A DNA stretch of 64,000 bases from positions 62,001-126,000 of the forward strand of contig VENI01000009.1 in NCBI GenBank assembly GCA_009711615.1, given 5' to 3'. The translations under genes were made by a program, and so were the position numbers. The stretch's first letter is position 1, and each line of letters begins with the position of its first letter. This stretch comes from Bacillota bacterium. Lineage in GTDB: Bacteria; Bacillota; Desulfotomaculia; Desulfotomaculales; Desulfohalotomaculaceae. The notes beneath the pieces were generated by a model that saw only the letters and a list, made by a program, of their open reading frames with translations, was not told the DNA's origin and ran no database searches. Below, one piece after another: positions 33,547-43,215 of the stretch.

Positions 33547-34209
33547 TTATCCTCCCATTATCTTTTCAGCTAATGGCGCAGAAACATAGCTTTCTATTAC
33601 CGCTGCCAGCGCCAGTATTACTGTAATTAGTATTATTAGTTTGAATACAAGTTTTTGCGCTGCAGGAAGGTACTGAAAAAAAGCATTTTCATTATTTCTA
33701 CTTTTAATCATTGTTTTATATACATAGTAACCGCCAAATATAGTACCCGCTGATACAGCAAATAGCTCAAAAATGCCGTGAACCATTGTTGCAAACAAAA
33801 GTATAATGTAATGTATTTTCACATTTGCTGAAAGTACTCCCATTATTAGGCCGACAACTATAATATTGATGAAGTATAAAAATGCCCCCACTGCAGCTGA
33901 CAATACAACAGCCACTTTCTTAAATACCCCCAGCGGCAATAACTGTAGAGAAAAAATCATCAACGGTGCTATGGTGATAAGCAGGTTGTTAAGAAATATT
34001 TTCACCGCCATACCGGACTGCTCTACATCCCCCACCTTTTCAGCAAGACCCTGCATTATTGTATGTGCAGTTTGACTTAAAGAAGGGTGTGATTCGTAAA
34101 GTGCTATACTGATGTTTGTAAATACAATCACCAGTAGCAAAAACGAAATTTCCGCAATAAAGACCAAGAACATATAGCGACCCAAACTAAATTCCTTAGC
34201 TAAATTCAC
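33547..34209 (-). CDS. SpoIIM-like membrane protein (DUF95)
   Basis: 220 residues, about five membrane helices. Family landmarks: IFLNNLLITIAPLMIFSL, GLIMGVLSANVKIHYIILLF, HGIFELFAVSAGTIFG and IESYVSAPLAEKI. SpoIIM works with SpoIID and SpoIIP in septal peptidoglycan removal during engulfment; family members also occur in non-spore-formers, so the exact role is inferred from the neighbouring spoIIGA. GTG start with AAGGCGGTG upstream. It stands alone between two terminators. Confidence 0.85.
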   Translation of the reverse strand: MNLAKEFSLGRYMFLVFIAEISFLLLVIVFTNISIALYESHPSLSQTAHTIMQGLAEKVGDVEQSGMAVKIFLNNLLITIAPLMIFSLQLLPLGVFKKVAVVLSAAVGAFLYFINIIVVGLIMGVLSANVKIHYIILLFATMVHGIFELFAVSAGTIFGGYYVYKTMIKSRNNENAFFQYLPAAQKLVFKLIILITVILALAAVIESYVSAPLAEKIMGG

Positions 34210-34242
34210 TTTATTACACCGCCTTAAAGTAATTCTTATCTA

Positions 34243-34284
34243 ATTACTCATTTTTCATTACACATTCTTAATTCTTCATTTTTG
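34243..34284 (+). repeat. Heptamer repeat array (ATTCTTA subtype)
   Basis: Six units in exact 7-nt phase: ATTACTC, ATTTTTC, ATTACAC, ATTCTTA, ATTCTTC, ATTTTTG. Confidence 0.75.
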
Positions 34285-34293
34285 GTATACAGT

Positions 34294-34324
34294 AAAAAGA
34301 GGCTTGATTTATAACAAGCCCCTT
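34294..34324 (-). terminator. Terminator after ftsZ
   Basis: AAGaGGCTTG / CAAGCCcCTT stem with a TTTTT tail on the minus strand. Confidence 0.75.
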
Positions 34325-34391
34325 CATAATGTATTGTTCTCCGTATATTCTATTCAGGCTTTCACAATTTCAGACAACAAATATTGCTGTC

Positions 34392-34426
34392 ATTCTAACT
34401 CCTAACGTCTAACTCCTATCTCCTGT
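34392..34426 (+). repeat. Heptamer repeat array downstream of ftsZ
   Basis: Five 7-nt units: ATTCTAA, CTCCTAA, CGTCTAA, CTCCTAT, CTCCTGT, ending just before the ftsZ stop codon. Confidence 0.8.
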
Positions 34427-34430
34427 TTCA

Positions 34431-35489
34431 TCAGCTTTTACGGCGCAGAAATGCGGGAATGTCCAATTCATCGTGATTAGCAAATGGCTTTATGTCCATT
34501 TCAGATTTAAACTTATCTCTCTTGCTACCTCTCGTCGGTTGATCAAAACCTGTGGCTATTACCGTCACTCTAACATCTTCATTCATTGCCTCATCAATTA
34601 CAGCACCAAAGATAATGTTTGCTTCCGGATCCGCCGCCTGAGCTATGATTTCTGCTGCTTCGTTCACTTCAAACAGCCCAAGGGAGGAACCACCCGTAAT
34701 GTTTAATAGCACACCCCTAGCCCCTTCGATGGAAGTTTCTAAAAGAGGACTTGAGATAGCAGATTTGGCTGCTTCCTGAGCACGACTTTCACCACTAGAA
34801 TTACCTATTCCCATCAGTGCCGACCCGGTGTCTTTCATTATTGTTTTAACATCTGCAAAGTCCAAGTTAATTAAACCGGGAACCGCAATTAAGTCGGAAA
34901 TGCCTTGAACACCCTGGCGCAAAACATCGTCAGCAATGCGGAATGCCTCCACAATTGAGGTATGCTTGTCAATTACCTGTAGTAGTCGATCATTTGGTAT
35001 AGTTATTAAGGTATCTACTTTACTTTTCAGTTCTTGAATACCTGCATCGGCTTGGGTTAATCGCTTGCGACCTTCAAAGGTAAATGGTTTGGTAACTACA
35101 CCCACCGTAAGGGCTCCAATTTCCTTGGCAACCTGTGCTACCACAGGTGCTGCACCAGTTCCGGTACCGCCGCCCATACCGGCAGTAACAAACACCATAT
35201 CTGCCCCTTTAAGAGTTTCCTGAATTTCTTCTCTACTTTCTTCAGCAGCCTTTTTACCAACTTCAGGGTTAGCCCCCGCTCCTAATCCTTTGGTTAATTT
35301 GCCACCTATCTGAATTTTATGTGTACTCTGGGATAAATGTAGTGCTTGGGCATCAGTATTAATTGCCACAAACTCTACACCCTTTAAACTTGCTTCAATC
35401 ATACGGTTGACGGCATTATTGCCGCCTCCCCCTACACCTATCACCTTAATATTTGCATATTGATCGAGGTCCATTTCGAAATCCAGCAT
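34431..35489 (-). CDS. ftsZ: FtsZ, division ring GTPase
   Basis: Tubulin-like GTPase that forms the Z ring. 352 residues: [17 protein letters not shown], tubulin signature [13 protein letters not shown] (about 107-119), T7 loop [13 protein letters not shown], and the C-terminal binding peptide [10 protein letters not shown] that recruits FtsA and SepF. The C-terminal linker is short. ATG behind AGGAGG. Last gene of the ftsQ-ftsZ unit. Confidence 0.99.
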   Translation of the reverse strand: MLDFEMDLDQYANIKVIGVGGGGNNAVNRMIEASLKGVEFVAINTDAQALHLSQSTHKIQIGGKLTKGLGAGANPEVGKKAAEESREEIQETLKGADMVFVTAGMGGGTGTGAAPVVAQVAKEIGALTVGVVTKPFTFEGRKRLTQADAGIQELKSKVDTLITIPNDRLLQVIDKHTSIVEAFRIADDVLRQGVQGISDLIAVPGLINLDFADVKTIMKDTGSALMGIGNSSGESRAQEAAKSAISSPLLETSIEGARGVLLNITGGSSLGLFEVNEAAEIIAQAADPEANIIFGAVIDEAMNEDVRVTVIATGFDQPTRGSKRDKFKSEMDIKPFANHDELDIPAFLRRKS

Positions 35490-35538
35490 TCAGCTAATCC
35501 TCCTCTACATTACCTGCTCAATTAATATTTGATTAAAT

Positions 35539-36741
35539 TTATGATGAGAACCTATCTATCACATTCTTAAGACTGCTTTTAAGGTTAAATAGCAGTTTGT
35601 TTTCCTGTTCACAATCCTTTTGCAGGTTATCAGCAACATATTCCATAAAAGTACTGCTAATCCCTGCATCAATTGGTAATTTTTCAGCATGGTTATTATA
35701 ATCTATTTTCCTTACCGGCATGTTTGCTGACATTGAAAAAAACTCTTCCAGGCCCACTAGTTTAGAGCCTCCGCCAGTGATAACCATCTCAGCAGGCTTT
35801 AGCCCTTGGCCATATTCCTTAATGGAAAAGTTAATCCAGTCTACCATTTCCTGCAGACGTGCTTCAATTATATCTCTGATTAGTTTACTAGAAACTTTCC
35901 TATTGTGCATGGTTGATTTAGCTGTTATTTCCACTGCTTCGCCAATCACATCCATTTCTTGCAGGCCATAATTTATTTTTACTTCAGAGGCATCTGAAAT
36001 CGGTAATCTGAGTCCAATTGCTAAGTCACTGGTAACATGCTCACTGCCAATTGGTATTGTATAAGTCATCCATGGTTTGCCCCTGTGAAACCAGCATAAA
36101 CCCGTGGTGCTTCCACCAATGTCAACCAAGATAGTGCCAATTTCTTTTTCTACTGGTTCCAGAAGTTGATATGCCAGCACGTATGGAATAAAAAAAACAC
36201 CTGCGGCATGAATCTCCGCCTGTTTTAATGCTTGGTACAGGTTTTGTACTGCGTTAGCTTGTCCATGTATAATATGTGCTTCCATATCCAGTCTACTGCA
36301 TTTTTTTCCAATGGGATCACTTATGCCCCAACTGCCATCCACAGCATAATCTCTTGTAGTTGTATGTATTATCTCTAGTTCCTGACTACTTATCTTTTGT
36401 TGACATGCTTTAGTAACCAAGTCAACATCCTTATAATTAACAAACTTTTGTGATTGAGGTATGTTAATGGACGCAACTTTGTTGGTGCTAGTAATATTAC
36501 CACCAGAAAAACCTACGAAAATTTGATTCACCTTTATACCGACCTGGCTTTCTGCTTGGGCTAACGCTGACTGAATGCATTTTACGCAGGCTTTTACATC
36601 GTAAATCATATCTTTTTTAAAGCCGATACAAGGTGATTCTCCATAACCTGTAATTGTCCATTCGCCATTATATTTGCTGCCAATTGCAGCGGTTATCTTA
36701 TAGGAACCGATATCAATAACAGCAATAATTTCATTTCCCAA
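35539..36741 (-). CDS. ftsA: FtsA, actin-like division protein
   Basis: Tethers FtsZ to the membrane. 400 residues, actin fold: IIAVIDIGSYKITAAIG, LVDIGGSTTGLCWF, MVITGGGSKLVGLEEF, with a C-terminal amphipathic helix (NLKSSLKNVIDRFSS). TTG start behind GGGAGAT. It lies 49 nt upstream of ftsZ, the usual pair. It is more diverged in the 1C domain than Bacillus FtsA but clearly the same family. Confidence 0.97.
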   Translation of the reverse strand: MGNEIIAVIDIGSYKITAAIGSKYNGEWTITGYGESPCIGFKKDMIYDVKACVKCIQSALAQAESQVGIKVNQIFVGFSGGNITSTNKVASINIPQSQKFVNYKDVDLVTKACQQKISSQELEIIHTTTRDYAVDGSWGISDPIGKKCSRLDMEAHIIHGQANAVQNLYQALKQAEIHAAGVFFIPYVLAYQLLEPVEKEIGTILVDIGGSTTGLCWFHRGKPWMTYTIPIGSEHVTSDLAIGLRLPISDASEVKINYGLQEMDVIGEAVEITAKSTMHNRKVSSKLIRDIIEARLQEMVDWINFSIKEYGQGLKPAEMVITGGGSKLVGLEEFFSMSANMPVRKIDYNNHAEKLPIDAGISSTFMEYVADNLQKDCEQENKLLFNLKSSLKNVIDRFSS

Positions 36742-36811
36742 GGCAATATCTCCCTAGTTACTTACTTTATTTGTAAATTCTACATTAATATAGAATTCCC
36801 TTTTAGTAAAT

Positions 36812-37153
36812 TCATTTTTTTAGCAAGTGACGTCTGATGATGGCTAAATTTTGAAACAGACGCACACCAAAAGCAACCACTGCAGCAGTGGACAGTGGGA
36901 CACCTAATCGTTCCCCAATATATGCTAATCCTGCTGCCAGTAGTGTGTTGCTAAAAAAACCGGATAGAAATACTTTATTATCAAAATGGTCTTCCATACC
37001 GGCTCTGATACCACCAAAAACCGAGTCCAAGGCAGCCAGCACCGCCAGCCCCAAATAAGGCGCATATCCCTCGGGTATTATTATTGGTACCTTCAGGCCT
37101 ATGAAAAGACCTAAAAACAGGCCCAAAGATGCTAGTACTGTTCCTAGCCACAT
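36812..37153 (-). CDS. sbp: Small basic protein Sbp (DUF1290)
   Basis: 113 residues, three or four membrane helices: LGLFLGLFIGLKVPIIIPEGYAPYLGLAVLAALDS (core shown as IIPEGYAPYLGLAVLAALDS), GLAYIGERLGVPLSTAAVVA, LFQNLAIIRRHLL. The family occurs beside ftsA/DUF881 genes in Firmicutes and Actinobacteria; function unknown. Its ATG overlaps the stop of the preceding gene (TAATG), so translation is coupled. Confidence 0.92.
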   Translation of the reverse strand: MWLGTVLASLGLFLGLFIGLKVPIIIPEGYAPYLGLAVLAALDSVFGGIRAGMEDHFDNKVFLSGFFSNTLLAAGLAYIGERLGVPLSTAAVVAFGVRLFQNLAIIRRHLLKK

Positions 37154-37860
37154 TATTGATCTTTCCCTTCTTTTAGCGGTTTTGCATAATCGAAATCTAA
37201 TGGAGTGGTATATGCAGGTACAGTTACTTCTTCCTTAGTTGTAACTGTCACTAAAATGGACCACTCCTTTAGGGTATCTACCAATCCACCCGTAATTTGC
37301 AAACTGCTGGCCAGTTTTTTTGGGTCACCAACAGCTTTTATTTCATATGGGGTGGTAAGACGGGTTAAATTCACATCGATAAATTTACCGGCATTCCTTA
37401 TTTCACTGGTAGAAACCAACCGTTCACCATTTATGGATATAGCACTGGCCCCTGCAGCCCTTAGTTCATTTACCAACCGTAAAATGTCCTCATAGGTAAT
37501 AGAGAAAAGAGACGGGTCATAATCCGTTCTTTTAGTCGTTGACATATTATCCATTACCACCACAACACCAGTCCCGGTAACTGGTTCCAGCCCTGCCGCA
37601 TAACGAACTTTTTGCAGTTCATTCTGGAGCACCTCATATGTTTGGTTGCCACCCTGTTCAATTTGTTTTAAGCTTTTTTCTAAATCCGTCGCTTCTGCCA
37701 GCAATACTTGGTAATCCTGCTCCAACTGCTTTAATTCTTGGGTTAGAACATCAGGTCTCTCTTGTTGTACGTAACCAGTATTGGTGCGAAACTGAAAAGC
37801 CAGCATAATACCTAGAAGACAACCAGTAAACAGCAAGGATATGTACATAGTCCTTTTCAT
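37153..37860 (-). CDS. DUF881 family protein, copy 2
   Basis: 235 residues: N-terminal membrane helix (MYISLLFTGCLLGIMLAFQF), coiled coil (ELKQLEQDYQVLLAEATDLEKS), then the DUF881 domain (GVVVVMDNMS, LRLVNELRAAGASAISINGERLVSTSEIRNAG of which AAGASAISINGERLVSTSEI is diagnostic, and DTLKEWSILVTV). Topology resembles a divisome accessory protein of the YlxW/YlxX group. Overlaps the upstream paralogue by 4 nt. Confidence 0.92.
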   Translation of the reverse strand: MKRTMYISLLFTGCLLGIMLAFQFRTNTGYVQQERPDVLTQELKQLEQDYQVLLAEATDLEKSLKQIEQGGNQTYEVLQNELQKVRYAAGLEPVTGTGVVVVMDNMSTTKRTDYDPSLFSITYEDILRLVNELRAAGASAISINGERLVSTSEIRNAGKFIDVNLTRLTTPYEIKAVGDPKKLASSLQITGGLVDTLKEWSILVTVTTKEEVTVPAYTTPLDFDYAKPLKEGKDQ

Positions 37861-38564
37861 GCCTGTTCTCCCCCGTTAACATAATAAGATATTGCACCAC
37901 TGTAACTGGGAATAATTACTCTCTCCAATTTATTAGCAGAAATCTGTATACCCCAGCTCTTAAGCTGCTCAGCAACTCCGCCTTTCATAAACAATGCACT
38001 ATCCAATGTATCCGGATTGCCAATTGCCGTAATGACAAATGGTGCCGCCAATCTTTTGTTACCATTAGTTAGAATGGTTGGACCAATACAGCGAATTTCA
38101 CTGGTAGCAGTAAGCCTTTGATCATTTATGGCCAGAGCTTCAGCCCCGGCTGCCTTTAATTCATTAAGAACCTTGAGGACATCTTCATCATGTAAAACAT
38201 ATAAATTGGGGTTCTGCCCTGGCTTTAATGCAATACTACTGTCATTTAAAGTAACTTCTATCCCAGGTCCTTCAACAGCAACGGTGCCTGCCATAATTCC
38301 CACTTCCTCAAGCCGTTTCTTCAATCGACCTAACTCCGGCCTGGCAGTTGCTTCATCCAATTGCTGCCTCATTTGTTCGACATTGGACTGCAATTGCTTT
38401 AATGCAGCCTTTTTATCTTCAATTTGTTTTGCTAGTTTTTCAGTTCTTTCACTGGATGGATCATCCTGGTGACTATCACTGGTTAGTTGAAATTGCACTC
38501 CAAGCATTAAACCAAAGAGCATGGCAACCAGCGCGATAGCCCAATGATATTCTTTTAACTTCAT
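37857..38564 (-). CDS. DUF881 family protein, copy 1
   Basis: 235 residues, the same length and plan as its downstream neighbour: membrane helix (HWAIALVAMLFGLMLGVQFQ), coiled coil, and domain with GIEVTLNDSSIALKPGQNPN, LKAAGAEALAINDQRLTATS and FMKGGVAEQLKSWGIQI. The two are tandem paralogues as in Bacillus ylxW/ylxX. Its start overlaps the ftsQ stop (TAATG). No known activity. Confidence 0.92.
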   Translation of the reverse strand: MKLKEYHWAIALVAMLFGLMLGVQFQLTSDSHQDDPSSERTEKLAKQIEDKKAALKQLQSNVEQMRQQLDEATARPELGRLKKRLEEVGIMAGTVAVEGPGIEVTLNDSSIALKPGQNPNLYVLHDEDVLKVLNELKAAGAEALAINDQRLTATSEIRCIGPTILTNGNKRLAAPFVITAIGNPDTLDSALFMKGGVAEQLKSWGIQISANKLERVIIPSYSGAISYYVNGGEQA

Positions 38565-39310
38565 TAAGTTGCCTCCCCTGGCATCGTAGCATACTTAATC
38601 ACTGGTTTATCTGATGTTATGTCAATGTAAATAATTTCTTCTTCATTAATCTGTGTCAGGACTTGTAAAAATAACTTACCTTTTTTGTTTATATTTTCTG
38701 GTAGACCCAAACGCCCTTGGATACCATCAATGGTGTAAATATTAACCTTATTCTCGTTATCAACATGCACTTCAGAGAGACGATTTGGTAGTTCCGGTGG
38801 CAGTTTATTGATTACTTCCAGCGCAGTAAATGTTTTTTCTGCTTTCACCCTTTGTCCAGGATGCAATTCACCAATAACAACCCCGGTAATAATTGGCAAT
38901 GATAAGCTATTTAATTCTCCCTTTTGCAAGTATACTCCTTCTCTATCCACCTCAATAAAGCCTTTTTTATATGGTAATAATGCTGCTGCTTTTCTTTCAG
39001 TCACTGTAATTACCACAGTGGAAGGAAACTTGCGATTGATTCTAGCATCTTTAACCAGCGGTAGTAAACTAATTTTTTCTTCACCAATATGTAGATTCTG
39101 TTTAAAAATATTACTGCCCAAACTAACTCCTGACAAGCTAACCAGTTCTTCTTTGGCCAAATTTTTTCTGCCAACAATTTCTATCTTTCGAACATCAAAA
39201 ATTGGTGATTGTAGTAATATATATATTGTTAAACTAACTAGTAATACAAAAAATATCCCCTGTATGAAATTATGTTTTGTTTTTTTATCTAGAGATCTTA
39301 CACCAGTCAA
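38564..39310 (-). CDS. ftsQ: FtsQ/DivIB, divisome protein
   Basis: Bitopic protein of the FtsQLB complex. 248 residues: cytosolic tail, one helix (FIQGIFFVLLVSLTIYILLQ), POTRA domain (FDVRKIEIVGRKNLAKEELV) and beta domain (RINRKFPSTVVITVTERKAA). TTG start with AGGTGAG upstream. It opens the ftsQ-DUF881-DUF881-sbp-ftsA-ftsZ unit, whose first four genes overlap at their ends. Confidence 0.93.
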   Translation of the reverse strand: MTGVRSLDKKTKHNFIQGIFFVLLVSLTIYILLQSPIFDVRKIEIVGRKNLAKEELVSLSGVSLGSNIFKQNLHIGEEKISLLPLVKDARINRKFPSTVVITVTERKAAALLPYKKGFIEVDREGVYLQKGELNSLSLPIITGVVIGELHPGQRVKAEKTFTALEVINKLPPELPNRLSEVHVDNENKVNIYTIDGIQGRLGLPENINKKGKLFLQVLTQINEEEIIYIDITSDKPVIKYATMPGEAT

Positions 39311-39437
39311 CTATCTCACCTGCATTTATTTGTTGTAGATTACTATTCGGGTATTTAGAATTAGTAGTAGAATCCGGAATGCCTTAGTATTCTTATACTA
39401 ACCCTAACTCCTTAGTAGTTAAATTTATTGTAGTTTA

Positions 39438-39467
39438 ATTATACCTGAACGAGCATCAGCTTGTCCA
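39438..39467 (-). promoter_or_regulatory. Promoter of the ftsQ-ftsZ unit
   Basis: Minus strand -35 TGGACA (39462-39467), 18-nt spacer, -10 TATAAT (39438-39443), between the murA terminator and ftsQ. Confidence 0.55.
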
Positions 39468-39510
39468 AAGTATTATAAATCCTATACTTAAGTAAACATT
39501 TAAAATTAAT

Positions 39511-39539
39511 TAGAGCCTTGAATAAAATCCAAGGCTCTA
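39511..39539 (-). terminator. Terminator after murA
   Basis: TAGAGCCTTG, 9-nt loop, CAAGGCTCTA; T-rich but broken tail on the minus strand. Confidence 0.7.
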
Positions 39540-39542
39540 ATC

Positions 39543-40811
39543 TTAACTGCTCACTCTGATAATCCTTGCTCCCAAGGAGTTATATTGTTTTTCAATTCTC
39601 TCGTATCCGCGGTCTATATGCTCTATACTGTCCAGTACGGTTCCATCTTCAGCAGCCATGGCGGCCAGCGCCAATGCTGCCCCTGCCCTTAAGTCTGAAG
39701 CTTCTACATAAGCACCGGTTAGACTTGGCACTCCCCTCACTATGGCAGTATTACCTTCCAGCTGAATATCCGCTCCCATACGACGTAATTCCGCCACATG
39801 TTTAAACCTGTTTTCAAATATTGTTTCGGTAATCACACTGGTTCCCTCAGCGATAGTTAATAAAGCCATCATTTGAGGCTGCATATCTGTGGGAAAACCC
39901 GGATAGGGCATTGTTTTTATATCAACTGCTTTAGGGCGTTCCACACCACTTACTCGGACATTATCATCATTAATGGTGATCTCCACACCTGTTTCTTTTA
40001 ATTTAGCAATTAATGGCTTAAGGTGTTCTGCAATTACATTGGATAAGGTTATGTCACTTTTTGTGACTGCTGCCGCTATCATATAGGTGCCTGCTTCTAT
40101 ACGATCCGGTATCACAGTATGTTCTGCAGGCTTTAATTCATCCACCCCTTCAATTGTAATGCTATCAGTGCCGGCCCCACTAATTTTAGCACCCATTGAG
40201 TTAAGAAACTTTTGTAAGTCTTCAACTTCCGGTTCTTTGGCAGTGTTGCGCAACACTGTTGTTCCTTTGGCCAGCGTAGCTGCCATCATTAAATTCTCGG
40301 TGGCCCCCACACTAGGTACATCCAGATGAATTTCCGCCCCTTTTAACCCTGATTCTGTAGTGGCTGTAATATAACCAAATTTCTCTTTTATTTCAGCACC
40401 CATGGCTTTAAGCCCTTTCAGGTGCAGATTCATTGGCCTGCTACCAATGTTACAGCCACCTGGATAACTTATCTTCACAAACCCAAAGCGGGATAGCAAT
40501 GGGCCTAACACTAGATTTGACGCCCGCATGCGGCGCATCAAATCTTCTGATATCTCCAATGATTGTATTTTTGAGCCGTCAACAATAATATCCTTTCCGT
40601 CGCAAGTAACCTGTGCACCTAAATAGCTAAGCACATCCTTCATATTCTTAATGTCTTGTAGTTGAGGAACATTATTCACTTTGACTGTCCCAGCACATAA
40701 AAGTGTGCCAGCCAGTATGGGAAGGGAAGCATTTTTACTGCCATTTACTTTAACCATTCCCTTTAAACAATTTCCCCCAACTATTAAAAACTTTTGTGTA
40801 GAGCGTTGCAC
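39543..40811 (-). CDS. murA: UDP-GlcNAc 1-carboxyvinyltransferase MurA
   Basis: First committed step of peptidoglycan synthesis, phosphoenolpyruvate transfer to UDP-GlcNAc. About 422 residues: GGNCLKGMVKVNGSKNASLP, the fosfomycin-site loop YPGGCNIGSRPMNLH with the catalytic Cys, MPYPGFPTDMQPQMMAL, and ASDLRAGAALALAAM. GTG at 40811 is eight bases after GGAGG; the TTG at 40826 is inside that SD. It ends the murE-murA run. Confidence 0.97.
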   Translation of the reverse strand: MQRSTQKFLIVGGNCLKGMVKVNGSKNASLPILAGTLLCAGTVKVNNVPQLQDIKNMKDVLSYLGAQVTCDGKDIIVDGSKIQSLEISEDLMRRMRASNLVLGPLLSRFGFVKISYPGGCNIGSRPMNLHLKGLKAMGAEIKEKFGYITATTESGLKGAEIHLDVPSVGATENLMMAATLAKGTTVLRNTAKEPEVEDLQKFLNSMGAKISGAGTDSITIEGVDELKPAEHTVIPDRIEAGTYMIAAAVTKSDITLSNVIAEHLKPLIAKLKETGVEITINDDNVRVSGVERPKAVDIKTMPYPGFPTDMQPQMMALLTIAEGTSVITETIFENRFKHVAELRRMGADIQLEGNTAIVRGVPSLTGAYVEASDLRAGAALALAAMAAEDGTVLDSIEHIDRGYERIEKQYNSLGARIIRVSS

Positions 40812-40834
40812 GTGCAGCACCTCCAAGACGTATG

Positions 40835-41743
40835 CTAGCCCAGCACACGTACCTCCAGTTGGAGGGCAACGCCGGTTTTATCTTTTACTATCTCTTTAAC
40901 CTGACAAATCAATGTCAAAACATCATCTGCAGTGGCACCACCCAAATTAATTATCCAGTTGGCATGCACTGTAGACACTTGGGCGTTTCCAACTTTTAAT
41001 CCTTTACAGCCCGAAACATCCAATAATCTCCCTGCAGAGTCCCCTGGGGGGTTTTTAAACACACTACCAGCATTAGGATACCCCTGGGGCTGCATTTCTT
41101 TACGTTTGGCAATATATTTATTCATTTCTTTTTTGATTTCGTTATGATCTCCTGGCGAACACAGAAACTTTGCATCAACCACTATCAGTTCACTATCCTG
41201 TAGAGCGCTGATACGGTAATCAAAACAGAGCTGTTCATGTCCAAGTTCCAACAGTTCTCCATCTCTGTTAATAACATCTACCGTTTGTATCACTTCGCTG
41301 ATGCAGGAGCCGTTGGCTCCGGCATTCATTATTACAGCTCCTCCAATGGTTCCAGGGATGCCTGCTGACCAGGAAAACCCGGAGAGGTGATGATCCATTG
41401 CAGCTCGGGCCACCGCTGGCAGCAACGCCCCAGCACCAGCAGTTATAACACCGCCATTTATATTAATATCACTAAAACCCCGCCCTATCTTTATGACTAA
41501 ACCTGGTATTCCTGTGTCTTTAACCAACAAGTTGGTGCCGTTCCCAACAATAGTAAGCGGAATTTGGAGTTCTTTAGCCAGAAGAATGCATTTTTTAAGT
41601 TCTTCTGTATTTTGAGGTTCAACGAAATATTCTGCCGGTCCACCTATCCGCCAGCTGGTGTGTCTTGCCATTGGTTCATTAACCAGCAACCTGTCATTCA
41701 AACAACAAAGTAGTCTTTCTTCCACTCCTTTAATTGTCGTCAT
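40835..41743 (-). CDS. murB: UDP-N-acetylenolpyruvoylglucosamine reductase MurB
   Basis: NADPH/FAD reductase that makes UDP-MurNAc. 302 residues, type II MurB: HTSWRIGGPAEYFVEPQN, TIVGNGTNLLVKDTGI, GAVIMNAGANGSCISE, PNAGSVFKNPPGDSAGRLL, and HANWIINLGGATADDVL. ATG at 41743 follows GAGGAG and overlaps the end of murC by 14 nt; TTG at 41758 is less likely. Confidence 0.97.
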   Translation of the reverse strand: MTTIKGVEERLLCCLNDRLLVNEPMARHTSWRIGGPAEYFVEPQNTEELKKCILLAKELQIPLTIVGNGTNLLVKDTGIPGLVIKIGRGFSDININGGVITAGAGALLPAVARAAMDHHLSGFSWSAGIPGTIGGAVIMNAGANGSCISEVIQTVDVINRDGELLELGHEQLCFDYRISALQDSELIVVDAKFLCSPGDHNEIKKEMNKYIAKRKEMQPQGYPNAGSVFKNPPGDSAGRLLDVSGCKGLKVGNAQVSTVHANWIINLGGATADDVLTLICQVKEIVKDKTGVALQLEVRVLG

Positions 41744-43118
41744 TAACGCGCTCCTCAAGTTTTTGAACCAGTTCTACACCACTACTTCCTATATTACCCG
41801 CCCCCATGGTTAAAATAATATCCCCGGGTTGGGCAATACTGGCCAAATAACCGGCAACATCAGACAAATCTTCTATATATGTTACCTCTCCAGCATTGTT
41901 TCTCCGAGCTGCATCAACTATCAATTGGGCGGATATACCTTCAATGGGTGCTTCACCAGCACTATATATATCATTTATCACCACTACATCTGCATCTGTA
42001 AAAGATTCCCCAAACTGCTGATGCAGGTGCTTGGTTCTGGAATATCGGTGGGGTTGAAATACTCCTATCACCCTGCCGTTTCCAGCCTGGCGGGCTGCTT
42101 TTAAAGTGGCCTTAATTTCTGTGGGGTGATGGGCATAATCATCAATAACTTTAATTCCATCTACTTCCCCCAATAATTGATAACGACGGCGGGCACCTCT
42201 AAATTCCTTTAGGGCCCCAGCTACCTCTTCAAATTCCAGTCCTATGTGAAGTGAAACAGCTGTCACTGCTAAGGCATTTAACATGTTATGCTGACCAGGA
42301 ACTGATAGTTCCAATCTACCAATATATTTATCACCATGATAAACATCTGCACTATTAATACTACCGTTGAGCTTAATGTTCTGAAGAGCATATTCTGCCT
42401 GTTCATTAATACCATAAGTTACCACTTTAGTGGTGGCATCCTTAATAATAGACTGCACAGTGGGGTCATCGTAACATAGTACTGCTAAACCATCAGTGTT
42501 AATTCTATTTAAAAAATTTTTGAAAGAATCAACAACTTTTTCTGCAGATCCGTAATAATCTAGGTGGTCATCCTCTATATTTGTAATGATGGCTACATGT
42601 GGGGATAGCAATAGGAAAGAACCATCGCTTTCATCTGCCTCTGCCACAAGATATTGCCCCTGTCCAAGTTTGGCATTTCCACCAATGTCATTTATTTCTC
42701 CACCTACAACAATGGTTGGGTCTAAACCTACTTTTTCCATTACCATGGCCATCATAGATGTAGTGGTGGTTTTGCCGTGAGAACCAGCAACGGCAATACC
42801 TTTCTGCCTTTCCATCAACTTTGCCAACATTTCCCCCCGGTGTCTAACCGGTATGCCAATTTCTTTAGCTCTAATTAGTTCCGGGTTAGTTGGTGGAATG
42901 GCAGTGGATACAACCACCATCTCAGCATTATCTACATTCTTAGCCTCATGACCGATATAACATTTTACACCTACTGCTTCCAATTTATTTATCGTATTGG
43001 ACATATTTATATCTGAACCGGTTACCTGGTAACCCAAGCCGGCCAGAATGCGGGCAATACCGCTCATACCCGCACCACCTACGCCTATAAAATGAACCTT
43101 TTGGGGGATGTCTTGCAC
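41730..43118 (-). CDS. murC: UDP-N-acetylmuramate--L-alanine ligase MurC
   Basis: Adds L-Ala to UDP-MurNAc using ATP. 462 residues: VHFIGVGGAGMSGIARIL, P-loop VAGSHGKTTTTSMMA, ITNIEDDHLDYYGS, and DDYAHHPTEIKATLKAAR. GTG start behind AAAGGAGAT. Usual length. Upstream of it is a heptamer-bearing spacer of 173 nt after murG. Confidence 0.98.
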   Translation of the reverse strand: MQDIPQKVHFIGVGGAGMSGIARILAGLGYQVTGSDINMSNTINKLEAVGVKCYIGHEAKNVDNAEMVVVSTAIPPTNPELIRAKEIGIPVRHRGEMLAKLMERQKGIAVAGSHGKTTTTSMMAMVMEKVGLDPTIVVGGEINDIGGNAKLGQGQYLVAEADESDGSFLLLSPHVAIITNIEDDHLDYYGSAEKVVDSFKNFLNRINTDGLAVLCYDDPTVQSIIKDATTKVVTYGINEQAEYALQNIKLNGSINSADVYHGDKYIGRLELSVPGQHNMLNALAVTAVSLHIGLEFEEVAGALKEFRGARRRYQLLGEVDGIKVIDDYAHHPTEIKATLKAARQAGNGRVIGVFQPHRYSRTKHLHQQFGESFTDADVVVINDIYSAGEAPIEGISAQLIVDAARRNNAGEVTYIEDLSDVAGYLASIAQPGDIILTMGAGNIGSSGVELVQKLEERVNDDN

Positions 43119-43215
43119 TGTACTTTCATCTCCTTTCCGAAACAGGACCTCCCAATACTCTTGGGGATATAGTATGCATAAGCAACTATACTTGTTACAC
43201 GGCTTGTCTAATTAA

